Of a DNA stretch of 64,000 nucleotides, positions 43,440 to 55,074 are shown in pieces. The translations under genes and the position numbers were made by a program. The DNA comes from Latrodectus hesperus. Its lineage: Eukaryota; Arthropoda; Arachnida; Araneae; Theridiidae. How positions within the stretch are numbered: the stretch's first letter is position 1; the number at the start of each line of letters is the position of its first letter. The stretch covers positions 87,990,859 to 88,054,858 of the forward strand of contig CM075853.1 of the NCBI GenBank assembly GCA_037975125.1. The letters are read 5' to 3'. The notes under the pieces were generated by a model. That model saw only the letters and a program-made list of their open reading frames with translations, searched no databases and was not told where the DNA came from.

Positions 43440-44850
43440 AAATTTTACTAATTGATTTTAATTTTAAAATTGATTTGATGTAAAACATAAATGAACAAAT
43501 AAAATATTTAAACAAAATTCTTCATGCCAATTAATTTTATAAATTTTCGTAATTATTAATGACTCACTTATTAATATAATAACCAAATTTTAGTGGTCAT
43601 CATAACATTAAGTATGAATTTTCAATTAATTAATTGCAAGAGTAAAATGTTGTTTCGTAACAGAAAAAACATTTTTAAAAATTTGTTGTTTCTTTTTCTC
43701 CAAATGTCTGACGAAGTCAGAAAAATTCCATCAGACCGTTGACCCTAAGGAAATCGAGGACCAGAGGGAGGGATGAGTATATATCCTCTCTGGAAAGTCC
43801 CAAACAGGTTAGGATGTGATTAGGAGAAGCCTGCTCAGTTTCACATTTAGAGCAGACCTCAAAGATTTTCCCGCCTTCGAAATACGTGAGAACCTTGGTG
43901 TGGCCGCTTGCTAGTCTGGAAATTACGGTTCTAGAGGCTCTGTCACAATTGAAGGCGATTGAGGAGCAGCCCGCGCACCAGTGATGGCAGGGGGTAATCC
44001 TCCACCCTTTCGAAATTTCAGAATTAACTATAGACCGATATTCTAAAACAGTAAGTGTTGAAGAGGAAGGATTATCGTGGTAACAGCTTTCCTAGGCCAG
44101 TCTATCCACCTGCTCATTGCCGGATATGTCTACATGAGAAAGATTCCATTGAACACTTCATGGTACTCCGAAATGAGTTTGAGAAGGATAGAACTGCTAG
44201 TTTGATCTCCAATTGCAATCCAGTTGTGGAGGTACTGAAGAGAGCTTCTACTGTCCGAAATGATCCCTAAGTCCCCAAAATCACTTTTATTAAGAATAGG
44301 TTCCTCCCGATGGTGTTCCTGCTTTGTCGGGGCGGAGAGGCTTGCATGTACCAATGACCTGGAGGAATATGCCGACGGTAGCTTGCCAATGTTAGGGTCT
44401 CCCAAGTCGGACAGGCCGAGGAGTAAGTTCCTGACGAAAAAGAACACCAACCCGAGCCAAAACAGACTTCTACTTTTATGGTGCTTGGATCCCTGGATCA
44501 ACAAAAGCTGAATCTCACCTTCTCCTTATGACTCCGCTTAAAAATTTAAATGAAAATGTAAAATATAATTGATTAGAAAGTAAGACTATCAATAAAAATA
44601 CACATGCAACGCTTACACTTCAAGTCTGAGAATAACATGAATTATTTGCGATTTTTAGGGTTTTAGAACAATTCTATAAATACCGCCTATATTCATAACC
44701 TTCAGTCCTATTTGAAATGGACGGTTCTTTTTACTACAACAACCGCCAGAAATAAACGTACTTGACAGGAGCTATTCTTATTTTAGACAGATAATACACA
44801 ATACAAAACTACAATACCACCAAATACACCCAAATACAGTTCAAAATCAT
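43440..44850. repeat. Diverged duplicate of 15470-16280 carrying its own LINE
   Basis: The flanks of the LINE at 43685-44537 (43440-43684 and 44538-44850) align with 15470-15760 and 16046-16280. The two LINE insertions are at different positions in the two copies, so the duplication or repeat predates both. Confidence 0.65.
43685..44537 (-). mobile_element. 5'-truncated RNase H-bearing LINE, copy 3 (CAA-tail family)
   Basis: The minus strand encodes the middle of RNase H (IISDSRSSLQYLHNW near 44285-44240, containing a catalytic Asp) and TSSSILLKLISEYHEV. It then carries the C-terminus (CAGCSSIAFNCDRASRTVISRLASGHTKV near 43975-43890 and CSKCETEQASPNHILTCLGLSRED near 43855-43785), and the tail reads (CAA)n on the minus strand at 43685. 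It is flanked by a 10-bp duplication TTAAAAATTT at 43675-43684 and 44538-44547. At least one frameshift separates the RNase H parts. Confidence 0.88.
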
Positions 44851-45730
44851 GATACAATTAGCAAAAGCACAAATTTTACTAGAAATTGAGTTTTTCAAAT
44901 TCAATTTTCGAGAAATATTCGTGGTTTGGCTAAGTTCAATAAGTCATCATGACTCTCTTAAAAATAAATTTTTCTGAGAAAGCATTCTGTGAATAAGAAA
45001 GATGTCTTTAGTATCTTTAAGGTAATTCTAATAATAAATATAACTCACATTTTTCAAAAATAATCACATAAGCCATTAAAAAACGGAGATTGTTAAATTT
45101 CCATTCATTATACAGAGCTATTTCAAGATACACACAAAAGGAACAGGTTTTCAAATACTTCCAAAACTGGACAAAACTACTACTGTTAGAAAGTGAACTT
45201 CACAAAACTAAAAGTTAAATTTTTCTAGAATTGATAAAAATGGTAGTATTCTAAATGAAAAGAAATTTTGTTTTTAACTATTCAGAAAGTAATAGTGTGA
45301 AGTAGGATGAATAGATCGGGAAAGAGTAATTCTTCCAATGAAAGGTTTAAAAAGAAGAGGGGGAATAGTTTTTTAAAACACCCATTATGAAAATTATACC
45401 TAATCGTCTAAAAAGAAAAGTCTGCAATTCTGTCTCATGTATAAAGAGCTTCCGGCATTTAGATATATATATCTGCCATACACTTCTGCTGCACCAACCT
45501 TATTGCATTCATACCAGAAGATCGAGGCTAATGTTTAGACAAACACTGAAATAGAATTTTTGTAAGATTCTATGTTTCATATCACAAAAGATAATATGGT
45601 AATTATTTAGCAAATTCAGAAACAAAACTTCTTATAGAATTCTAAAAAAATTACAATTCTGAACAGAAAGCGAGGAATTTTCCAAATTTACCTATATATA
45701 TAAATATGTAAAAAATATGTAAAAATTTTT
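44851..45730. other. AT-rich spacer
   Basis: No recognised element. Confidence 0.55.
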
Positions 45731-46150
45731 CAGTTAGGAAAATATTTTGTAAAAAGAGCCCTTTTTGAAAGTGTGCAAGTTAATACTTTATGGCATAGAC
45801 ACTCAAACTCAAAACTCTATCGTGTCCTCACAGAATTCGAGGTCATCAAAGATATAAAAGCCCAAAGAATTTAACGGGGTGGTCATGTTATAAGAATGAA
45901 CAAAGAGCATTCGGAATAGAAAATGTTCTTAACCAGGTTCTTTGGAACAAGAACTAGGGGCCGTCATAACGTTAGATGCCTAGAAAGGCCATTTTAACAG
46001 AGGTCAATTGAAAGACCATGGCCAAGAGCAGAAAGGAAAATTCTCGAGAGAGCCACGGTCCACTCAGACCATTCAGGGCTATCATGAAGAAGAACATTAT
46101 ACACAGAATAGTCGGGCATGAATCTGTAGAACACTATTATTCTGAAGTTC
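45731..46150 (+). mobile_element. LINE C-terminal tail (RTE/craft-like)
   Basis: Coding islands are HSNSKLYRVLTEFEVIKDIKAQRI (near 45805-45880) and GGHVIRMNKEHSE (near 45880-45920), then RTRGRHNVRC and PRAERKILERA. The order R-I-x-W-x-G-H-V-I-R-M then R-G-R-P-x-x-R-W is typical of the C-terminal region after RT in several LINE clades. The usual Trp before G-H-V is replaced. There are stops and frameshifts. Clade not certain. Confidence 0.55.
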
Positions 46151-46363
46151 GTCACTATGTATGACAAATAATATAAGCAATAATTAAATACGTGAGAAAA
46201 CAAAATTTCATTTTGTTTTCATTACGTTAGGTCATCGTTTTATGCAATTTTCAATTCTCATAATAAAGTAATCTTTAAATTCTAGATGATATTCACAGAT
46301 GTTTAAATACTTAGAATATATTATATTTTTCGCATGATCCATCTGTGATCTTTAAAAATACAC

Positions 46364-46621
46364 GTACCCGGACTTGCTCAAGACTTGCTAGTGGTCATAT
46401 TAAGTGCCTCACTTTCAACGAGGGCAGGAAAACTTTCGTCACCTGCACCAAGTGCCAAAATCATCAGGCTTCTCCTGAGCATCTTTTGGATTGCATGGGT
46501 CTCTCTAGGGAGGATCTCTTTAGCAATCCTCTTTTAGTCTTCGACTTCCTTACAGTCAACGAACTCGTGGATCTAGTCTGACTCCGTCAGATCATGGAGG
46601 ATAAGCAACAACAACAACAAC
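46364..46621 (+). mobile_element. 5'-truncated LINE 3' end, copy 4 (CAA-tail family)
   Basis: 258 bp with an open C-terminal frame (SRLASGHIKCLTFNEGRKTF..CTKCQNHQASPEHLLDCMGLSREDL) and a clean (CAA)n tail. It is flanked by a perfect 10-bp duplication AAAAATACAC at 46354-46363 and 46622-46631. The open frame and clean TSD suggest it is the youngest of the four copies here. Confidence 0.92.
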
Positions 46622-46631
46622 AAAAATACAC

Positions 46632-47439
46632 TAAAGAACTTCAAAAAACATAAAACGATGTAATTGAATTATCCTCATTTTCTTTATGCAAAACGCAGTA
46701 TTACATTTATGTATGTGCGCGAGTGGAGAGTGAATGAAAAGCAATTTTTTATCAACATGAAAATTACATGAGAAACCATTCTGTAGGACTTACTTTTGAA
46801 ATTAATTGACTCAATACAAAATTACATTATTTGAACTTATACAAAGTAAATACTTCACATATTTATAAACTTATAGTTTGTGTACAATATTTAACTTATA
46901 ATTACAATTAGTTATTACTATAAGTAATATTACCTACTAATATTAAGTTACTATTAAGTCAAAATTTTTACATTTATAAAACTGAATGAATTAATGATAT
47001 TTTGTTTGTATGAAAATGATAATTAAAATTTCATGGACAGTTTATATTTTTTATAGTTTGTTTGAGTAAATAATAATATACAATTAATGTCTTTTTTTCA
47101 AGTTCTGCTAAAAGTTTAGTGAATCCATATAAATCACGGTGGCTTTCAGTGACGAAAATGTACCGAGGTTTTGGCAAAAACTGCAATTTGAAAGGATTAA
47201 GGATATCTTCTATTTATTTAAATTTGTTCATAAAACTGTTTGTAACAATTTCACTTGTTTTTAGTTTTATATTATAAGCTATATAGCATGATATTTAATT
47301 TTCAGTAAAGAACATGTATTTAGATTTCAAAATAATAAATAAATAAATTGAAATTTTTCAAAATTTAAAGTTGGCGTAAGCAAGGCATTAGCCTTAAGAT
47401 TTAAAAAAGATTGTTTACAAATACACTTGCACATACAAT
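46632..47439. other. AT-rich spacer
   Basis: No recognised element. Confidence 0.55.
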
Positions 47440-47449
47440 TAGATACTTG

Positions 47450-47670
47450 GGCGTTCCATGGCTGAGTGGTCAAATGCATCCCTCCGCTTATCGCTTGAGA
47501 GCGTAGGAGTGTGGGTTCGATTCCCACCGTGGCCCTGGGTGTTTCCTTCGTTATCTTCTGTGGTTGTACATCTGTCATTGTCCTATTTGTCCTATTTTCG
47601 ACGAAGACTTACAAGCAGATTTGAAGAATCAAGCATACAAGTCTGAATATATGTAATGTAATAAAAAAAA
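47450..47670 (+). mobile_element. tRNA-Leu/Ser-like SINE, copy 2
   Basis: 221 bp, nearly identical to 22325-22546 across its length. It has an A box (GGCTGAGTGGTCAAATG), the same variable-arm-like segment and a B box (GGGTTCGATTCCC) better preserved than in copy 1. The tail is AATGTAATAAAAAAAA. It is flanked by TAGATACTTG (47440-47449) and TAGATATTTG (47671-47680), a 10-bp TSD with one difference. Confidence 0.92.
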
Positions 47671-47680
47671 TAGATATTTG

Positions 47681-48934
47681 TATATGACGTCATCGTATCC
47701 TCGCTGACGAAATTGTTTGCTTACTTTTTAAAGGGAAATTCAAAACAAACATCATGATTTGTGATTCATCTTGTGAAATGTACGCAGTGAACCTTGATGA
47801 ATTAGTATTAATCGTTTGAATAATGAAATGAAGAAAAAAAGAAGTTAGAATTGCATGTGAGTATAGACTTGTGGTAAAAATCATTTCTATTTATGCATTC
47901 AATTTTCATGAGTCTCAAAAAGTCTGCTGGAACGTATAGAAAACATATAAACAATCACCACGTCTTCCATCCGCTGTATCCTTTTTCTCTGAGTGAAAAT
48001 GTCAAATTATTAATTTAGAATTCTATTAATTAATGAAAATTTTAAAAATTTAAGTCATCATTGCCACTTTAAACTAACCATAAAATGGATGTTTTGTCTC
48101 GTCTTTTTCATATTGCTTTTTCTTCTGTTCTATTGTCAACGTGTTAATGGGTTTAATCAATGGAAACGGTTTCTCAAACCAATGGTTTGGTCCGGTTGAA
48201 TCTTATTTGCACCCATTCCATTATCAAGGATAAAACACAGAATCTAATTAGTAGATTACGATGTCAACCGGGATTCTTTAATATAAAGAATTTAAAGTGC
48301 CTATTCATTGGGTTTAATTCGAACGATTTTCGAACTGCACTTTTATTGATGACGATTTTAAGGCAAAAATTACTACGTAACATCTTTAAAAATAATCGGT
48401 TGTGACCAAGATTTTTTTCATTAAAATATATTTAATTGTTTTTTAGTAAAGAAAATTAATCTGCTAAAAATAAAATTATTTTTTTGGAAATTTTAATAAA
48501 AAAAATAATAGTTTTCTAATACTTCTGGGCCAAATATTTTTAAATTAATTAGAATTAAGAAGTATAAAAAAAACCTTTACTTTTAAAAATTTTAACTATA
48601 TGTTCACTCTTACTCATAATTCGAATAAAAATTAATGCAATATTTATACTTTACACTCTCGTTTAGTTTTATTATATGAGAGAGTGAGAGCACTTGTGTG
48701 TTCTTTAAAAATACATTTCTTTATGATCTGTTGTTTTATATTGAGCGATAGTTCATGCAAGTATACAAAACCCAATTGTTCACGTTACTGAATGTTAAAG
48801 GTAAGAAAACATGTTTGAATGGTTTGTAAAAATTAAATTTCTAAATCGCTTATGATTAACTGAAACAATGTGTACTTCACAAATTTTTTTTAATTTTAAA
48901 TACTATATATAAATATAAAAAATACATAAATCTA
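47681..48934. other. AT-rich spacer
   Basis: No recognised element. The frame at 48160-48405 has no family resemblance. Confidence 0.5.
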
Positions 48935-48972
48935 CTTGGAAAAAAGTATTGGCACATTTTCATCATTTCATG

Positions 48973-50023
48973 TTAAATAACGTTTAATTTAAATTTAATA
49001 CTTAGTAAAAAGAGTCCATTTGCATCAATAATGGCTTGGAGACGCCTGGGCATTGAGTGAACCAAGTTTTGGATCAAGCCTAAGCTTATTTTGTCCCATT
49101 CTTCAGCCAAAAATTGTTTCAAATGATTCCTTCCTGTAATGTGGTGTTTTTTCACCATCACATCTAGAGAATGCCATAAACTTTCAATTATATTTATATC
49201 TGGTGATTGGGGAGGAGTATGAAGCTGTTTTGGTTCATTGTACAGTAACCATTCTTTGGCCCTGAGTGCAATATGTTTTGGGCCGTTGTCCTGCTGAAAC
49301 ATATAGTCACTTTGAATCTCATTTTTGTAACACTTGCTTTCAGATTATCACGCAAAATGTTCACGTACCCTTCTGCATTCAAATTGCCTTCAATAAAAAC
49401 AAGGTTTTCAACACCATTATATGAAATATCCTCACACTATAACATTACCACCTCCGTGCTTTACATTAACAATCACATTTTTCTTCTTTAACTCTTCATT
49501 TTTTCTTGGCCAAATTGTCCTTTTACCGTCAGAACCAAACACATTAAACTTGCTTTCGTCCGTGAAAACAACAGCTTTCCAAAAATCAAGAGGTTTGTTT
49601 ATGTATTCTTTGGCAAAAGCGAGGCGTTTCTGACGATTTATTTCACTGATAAAAGGTTTTTTCTTGGTGTTTTCTGCCATGTAGACCAAGAGAGTGCAGT
49701 ACATTTCTTATTGTTCTTTCAGAGACCTGTACTCCAGAAACTGACTCGACCCTATTAGCCAAATTTCTCGAGCTGGCATGATTATTTTTTTCGATTTCTT
49801 TCATAACTTTTCTCGCAATTCTAGCATTTAGCTTCTTTGGTAGTCCTGTGCGCTTTTGGTTTTCAACCGTACCACGTTCTTCATACCCTTTTACACACAT
49901 TTCTCACTGAGGAAAGACTTACATTTAAATAAGCAGCAATTTCACGATATGTTTTTTCTTGATTTCGCAGCAAAATTTATCTTTTCACGTGTGCCTATAC
50001 TAAGTTCTTTTGTTTTAGGGCAT
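48973..50023 (-). pseudogene. Tc1 transposase of copy D
   Basis: The minus strand starts near 50023 with a decayed N-terminus. It continues with a second HTH region (RNLANRVESVSGVQVSERTIRNVLHSLGL, near 49780-49690) and the first catalytic Asp in VVFTDESKFNVFGSDGK (near 49570-49520). The C-terminal frame 49302-48973 carries FQQDNGPKHIALRA and TPPQSPDINIIESLW, with 34 residues between the second Asp and the Glu (DD34E). Frameshifts occur near 49910, 49680 and 49310. It belongs to a third Tc1 lineage, distinct from copies A/B and C. Confidence 0.9.
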
Positions 50024-50494
50024 AACTAGTTAATTTAAATATTTATATAAATTTATACACTTAGAAACTTTGTTCACAATTTTTACTATGTTTTATAGCT
50101 AAACTACAAAATTTGGAGAGCACTAACTGTATCTGTATCTATTTTCGTTTACGAAGTGTCGGCCTGCGGAGCAGGCCTTTACCTCTTCATCTGTGATAAG
50201 TCCTTGAAGGAAGACATTGCGGTACTGACAGGGAACGCTAGTCTTGAAGCGTGAAGAACCGAGTCTTGGCGGTGAGAGCCAATCAGCAGAGAGTTGAGAG
50301 GCAGAGCAATGAGTTGAAATTTTTTTTTTAAATGAGTTGAAAATTTTTTATTCTACTCGAGAATAGAGGAAATAATAAAGTTAAAATAAAATTGTTATAT
50401 ACAGTGAAAATAGAAAAAAATAAGAAATAATCCTGAATAATGAAGAGTAATATGAAGTTAAGTAAGGCTATATATTCTATATACAAAAATTATA

Positions 50495-52256
50495 TTAAAT
50501 ATATTCATCTAAATAATGTCTGGCGATTGGCCTATATTTACAGTCTTCTATGAGATACTCATAGCGAAAAACTTGATTAAATGCACCATCTGTGCAGTTA
50601 ATTCCTTTATCGTAGAATTTCTTATTTAGGTTAGCAATATGCTCAAGAATATCAATAATTTTCAGATCTTTTGAAATGTTTTTATTGCGAATATAGTAGG
50701 GTGCCTTCGTAATTTTTCTAAGTATTTTATGTTGATACACTCTAAGTTTGTGTTTGTCTCTTGGCGTAATAGTATTCCACACAGGTGAAGCATAGGTGAT
50801 GATGGGTCTTAACATTGTAAGGTGGAGCAGTCTCTTGAGTTTTAGTGTTAAATTTGAGTTTTTTCCAATTAAGTTGAATAGGCATCCATAAGCTTGATTG
50901 GCTTTTTTAATAACGTTATTGATATGTGCAGTCCATGAAAGTTGAGTAGTAAATGTTAATCCAAGATATTTAATGGTTTTCACTTCCGGAATGATTTTAT
51001 CGAATAGATAGAGTTTATTATGTTGAAGTAATTTTATTTTATTTCTCTTTTTTCTATTAAATACTATAAGTTGGGATTTATCAGCATTTATATTTATTCT
51101 CCCTTTACTGCACCAGTTTTCGATGTTAATTAACGCATTTTGAAGTTTATGAATAGCATTATTCGGCCTCATAGAATCAGCTATAATAGCAGTGTCATCT
51201 GTGTAGAAAGCAATTTGAATTGAGTTATTGTCCAAACCGGGAAATCATGGGTGAAAAATAGGTATAAGATTGGGCACAGGATGCTACCTTGGGAGACTCC
51301 AGCTTTGATGTTCAGAGTAATAGAGTTTTCATTATTGTATTTAAAATGGAAGAAGCGATGAGTTAGATATGAGGTGATGAATAAAACTATATCAGTCTTT
51401 ATATGTTGAGTTTTATGACTTTATATAGTAGGCCTTCGTGCCATACACCATCGAATGTTTTTGCTACGTCAAGCATGACCATAGCTATATACACATTGCG
51501 ATGTATATTTTGACCAATAATCTCAGTAATTCTTATGAGTTGTTTAACAGTTGATAAGTTGTTTCTGAAGCCATATTGTTGTTTCGGAATTAGGTGAAGA
51601 TAACATTTAATTCTATTATAAATTATTTTTTCAAATATTTTTCCTAAAACTGGAAGCAGGCTGATAGGTCTGTAGTTTTCAGGTAATCTGGGATCTTTTC
51701 GAGGCTTTGGGAAAAGAATTATGGTGGCAGTTTTCCAGATTGTAGGAAAATATGATATTTTAAGGCAGTTATTATAAATATTAATGAGTTTGCGAATAAA
51801 GTCCAATGGTAAATATTTGATCATATTGTTGGTAATATTATCTTCTCCTGGGGCTGTTTTGGTCTTTAAATTTTTAATAATTTTAATTATTTCATCATCA
51901 TTCGTTGGTGCAATGGTATTATGAGGAATATTAGCTTGCATATAGTTATGAATAAATTAATTGATACCGTTTGTGAAGGACTCATCTGTGACTTTGTTTG
52001 GTTGAAATTGTAGAAATATGGTATTTGCAAAGATGTTCAGTTTTTCATAGTTTGTATAAACTGGTCCATTTTGGCCATTAATGCAATGATTAGTTGTTGT
52101 TTTTCTTCTTAATTGTTTTGCAAATTTCCATATAGAGTTGTTTTCTGTGTTAAAGCTTTCTATTTTATCTTGCCATTGTTTAGTCCTATAGTCTGTGCAG
52201 AGTTTTTTAATTTTCTTATTAAGTTTATTGACTGTAGTTTTGAGTCGTGGGTTCAA
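50495..52256 (-). pseudogene. Reverse transcriptase of the Jockey-type LINE
   Basis: The linker frame is 52256-51957. The RT begins at 51941 with KTKTAPGEDNI, then FPKPRKDPRLPENYRPISLLPVLGKIFEKII and QYGFRNNLSTVKQL. VMLDVAKTFDGVWHEGLL follows near 51475, containing the first catalytic Asp. After a frame break at 51400-51240, where GVSQGSILCPILYLFF is still readable in another frame, IAFYTDDTAIIADS near 51210 provides the catalytic DD pair (Y-T-D-D in place of the usual Y-A-D-D). The thumb segment TIKYLGLTFTTQLSWTAHI and the C-terminus end at 50495. No RNase H domain follows, as in typical Jockey. Confidence 0.9.
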
Positions 52257-52571
52257 GGTTTTATGAAATCGTTTCCTGATGCGATTTCTTTCTTTTATGA
52301 TTTCTCTTATGCTATTTGGTAATTTTAAGTAATTTTCGTGGTATTTAATTTTATGGGTTGCTATTTCTTTTGCATGATTGATATTTTCATTGAATAAGTT
52401 TATATCATGATTTATTTTATTTTTAATTTCTTGATAATTATTACTATTGGGTTGATTATTGTTGATTAATGATAGATTTTCTTTATTAACTTGATCTTGA
52501 AGAATATTATAATAGAGTTGTCAGTTGGTTCTGAATAAAAATTTATTCGTAATATTTTTCTTTATTCCCAG

Positions 52572-53305
52572 TCATCCAAGAACTGGAAAGTGATCAGAAG
52601 AGAGATCATAGATAGTCTGTGCTGATAGTGGGTAGTTGGTATTTGTAAGAAAAATGTCCAAGATGTCTCCTTGGTGTGTATAGTGGAAATGCGTAGGTTC
52701 GATTGGAGCAATTATTTTTAAATTATAATTTTGTGCTATTTCTAATAATTTAGTTCCATTTTTATTAGTAGTGTTGCATGGGGATGCAACACTACTAATG
52801 TTCATACCCTTTTACAGGTGATGTTCTTGCTGTTAAAGTCACCTAAAGCAATTGTAGGAATATTAACAGGTAGAATGTTCATAATTTCTTGGTCTTGTAA
52901 ATTATGCTTAGGTCTGTTGTAATAGCTAGTAATTTTGAATTTTAGATTATTTCCCAGGTTGATGATAGCTGAAGTTTCTTCAAAACCATCTCCTATTTTG
53001 CTACTATACAATGTGGAATTAAAAGATATTTTGATAATAATTGCGGTTCCTCCACCAGCATGATGTGTCCTGTCAGTACGATATACGTTGTAGTTTGGTA
53101 CATTAAGACTCATATTTGGTCTTAAGTGGGTTTCTGTGATTATGGCAATGTCTATATTATATTTATCTAGAAAATTCATGAATTCAGTAATTTTAGGCTT
53201 TAGGCTACGTGCGTTCCAATTCACAATTTGAATAGGTGAAAAATTTAAGCTTTTAATTGTCATTGTTGGTTGAGGTTGCTGTCTGTTTTGCAGCCATTGC
53301 TGCAT
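52572..53305 (-). pseudogene. APE-type endonuclease of the Jockey-type LINE
   Basis: This endonuclease would nick the target DNA to prime reverse transcription. Motifs in order are QIVNWNARSLKPK (near 53225), IAIITETHLRP (near 53150, with the metal-binding Glu), IALGDFNSKN (near 52850), LDIFLTN (near 52660) and SSDHFPVLG (near 52580, the catalytic DH pair). A frameshift with loss of a short segment near 52805 separates the two parts. Homology is clear, and the protein is not functional as it stands. Confidence 0.88.
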
Positions 53306-53690
53306 TGAATTGTTTGAGCTGATTAATAAGATCTGTTATTCCTGAGTTTTTGATATAAGAGATTAGATTTTGTAATTCAGAAAAAATATTTTTTGCTTCA
53401 TTTATAGTTTCTTTGTTTTTACTAATGGTTTCATTCTTGTGGACTAATGCATTTGCATAAGATAGGTGTGGATTAGTGCTTGGAATAATCTTGCTTTTGA
53501 TGGCATCGACTTTGTTATTGTTGAGGTAGTTTGATTTTGGAAATTTATTACAGCCCCTATAGCTGGCAGGATGAGCTTCTCCACAGTTTGCACATTTAGC
53601 TGGAGTGGACATGTCTTTTTTGCATTCTGAGTGGTGATGATCACCAGCACATTTTACACATTTAACTGCGTGATGGCAGGAAGTTTGGAT
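53253..53690 (-). pseudogene. Jockey-type gag, C-terminal zinc-knuckle part
   Basis: The frame contains consecutive CCHC-like knuckles, CVKCAGDHHHSEC and CANCGEAHPASYRGC near 53660-53555. These are typical of the nucleic-acid-binding gag of Jockey-clade LINEs, which packages the RNA in the cytoplasm. A low-complexity tail follows. The N-terminal part of gag is missing because of the 5' truncation. The stop falls after the start of the downstream endonuclease frame, so the two frames overlap. Confidence 0.85.
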
Positions 53691-53886
53691 GGAGAGCACT
53701 AATTTTTCCACTTGACTTACTTAAACAATTTATTTTTTAAAATAAAATTGGTGGTTAAACAAAATTTTTTAAAACACATTTATATCAATGTAAATTTTTT
53801 TTTTTTTTTTGGTTGTGAAAAAAATTATCAAAATTGTATGATTTTCTTAAGAGTTAACGTTAAAAAACATATTGTGCCAATACTTT

Positions 53887-53891
<5 letters not shown>

Positions 53892-53977
<86 letters not shown>
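53892..53977. repeat. (TA)n microsatellite abutting Tc1 copy D
   Basis: A pure TA array directly adjoining the right terminus of copy D, consistent with insertion into the array or expansion of the target TA. Confidence 0.96.
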
Positions 53978-53980
<3 letters not shown>

Positions 53981-54240
53981 GCGCCACTGTGCAGTCCGTC
54001 TACGTATGTTATCCTTGCTGTGAGAGTTGCTTATTTTTAGATCTTCTGATTCCGTCGAGCTCTTATCATTGTCTCACTGCGGGGGTGTCGTGGCCCGGAA
54101 TTCCCCACTGCAACCCCGTCTCTATGCTCTTTAGCATACGCAATCACATCGATCACAAAAATTGGGAAGTTGAACTTAACACCCTCGATGACAGCGCATG
54201 CTCTGAACTTTAAGTGACTGTAATATTCCCGCATTCCTCA
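53978..54240. other. GC-richer block, possible exon or repeat
   Basis: It contrasts in composition with both flanks. A minus-strand frame (54234-54037) reads AVIEGVKFNFPIFVIDVIAYAKEH and stays open for 65 codons, and a plus-strand frame also runs through. I do not recognise either. It could be a host exon, an RNA gene or an unlisted repeat. Confidence 0.35.
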
Positions 54241-55040
54241 AATAACTAAGGAAAACTAGCATCACCTCGAATAGGGGAAATTTCCTGAAATAAATATAAT
54301 AAAAAGAGAGCTGAATATTGATGTGCAACAATCATCCCGTTTTGCAAATCTGTTTTCAGACGGGAAAAAAGAGCATCTTACATGCCGACACATACGGTAA
54401 TTAATACATCAATAATTTATTTCATTAATTTTTACTTAGACACAAGTTCCTTAATTTTTAATTTCTTTTTCATTTAAATGTCTTTTTCCTTTTCTTTTTT
54501 ATTTACTTATATTTTTGGTTTGAATTTAATTTCATGGGAAACCTCTGTGGATAGCAAACAATTTTTAAAATCTGTGGAGTAAAAAATAATCTGTTTTTGT
54601 GCATCAAATAAAACTTCTATATCGGTATAATTACATGCATACTCTCAATCTATTTTTGCGCAGGGACTGCGTAAAAGAAAACTTATAAAAATGTCTCACA
54701 AGGATTCACTGAGCTGCTATAAAAATTAGTTTCCGCAACAAAATTAAAAAGCATTTTTTATACATTGTGTGTGAATAGTAACCGCATAAAAAAGTCTCAC
54801 ATAAAAAAAAAACTCAAAACCTTACGAAATAACTGGGAATTGCTGTTTGAAAAGAAATAAAGGCAAGAGGTTCGTACATTCAGGATAGCGATGCCCCGGT
54901 AAGGCAAACAGAAAAGAGAACTTAATGCAAGTCATCCAAGTATTTTAAATAAAAGATAAATAAATTTAAGAATAAGAAAAATATACATAGACCCCAGTAC
55001 TAAACTAGGAGTTTCAAAGTACTGAATACTAGTACTGAGG

Positions 55041-55074
<34 letters not shown>

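Larger units (their letters stand above)
50127..53690 (-). mobile_element. 5'-truncated Jockey-type LINE, 3.56 kb
   Basis: Flanked by a perfect 12-bp duplication GGAGAGCACTAA at 50115-50126 and 53691-53702. The order on the minus strand is gag zinc knuckles, APE endonuclease, then reverse transcriptase, as in the Jockey clade. The 5' end is inside gag, so the copy is truncated by incomplete reverse transcription. The 3' end has no long poly-A but a short GATACA-like repeat. The region 50130-50340 holds a small hairpin GGCCTGC-GGA-GCAGGCC at 50161-50177. Confidence 0.93.
48935..53891 (-). mobile_element. Tc1-like transposon, copy D, split by a Jockey-type LINE
   Basis: The left terminus near 48935 contains AAAGTATTGGCACA and the right terminus near 53880 contains its reverse complement. 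Similarity extends inward through an ATGTTA..AACGTTTAA block, so the two ends belong to one element. Transposase coding occupies 48973-50023 on the minus strand. The 3.56 kb between 50127 and 53690 is a later LINE insertion. Without it the Tc1 would be about 1.4 kb. The right terminus abuts the TA array at 53892. Confidence 0.88.

Noticed and set aside
43141..43455. Hydrophobic 104-codon membrane-protein-like gene
   Set aside because: No recognised family, no supporting context, and its 3' part runs into an AT-rich duplicated repeat. Hydrophobic frames are common in AT-rich DNA.
44055..44270. Plus-strand frame with a C-x2-C...H...C pattern (CRICLHEKDSIEHF)
   Set aside because: The opposite strand carries RNase H and C-terminal coding of LINE copy 3, bounded by a TSD that encloses both regions. 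The plus-strand pattern is its shadow.
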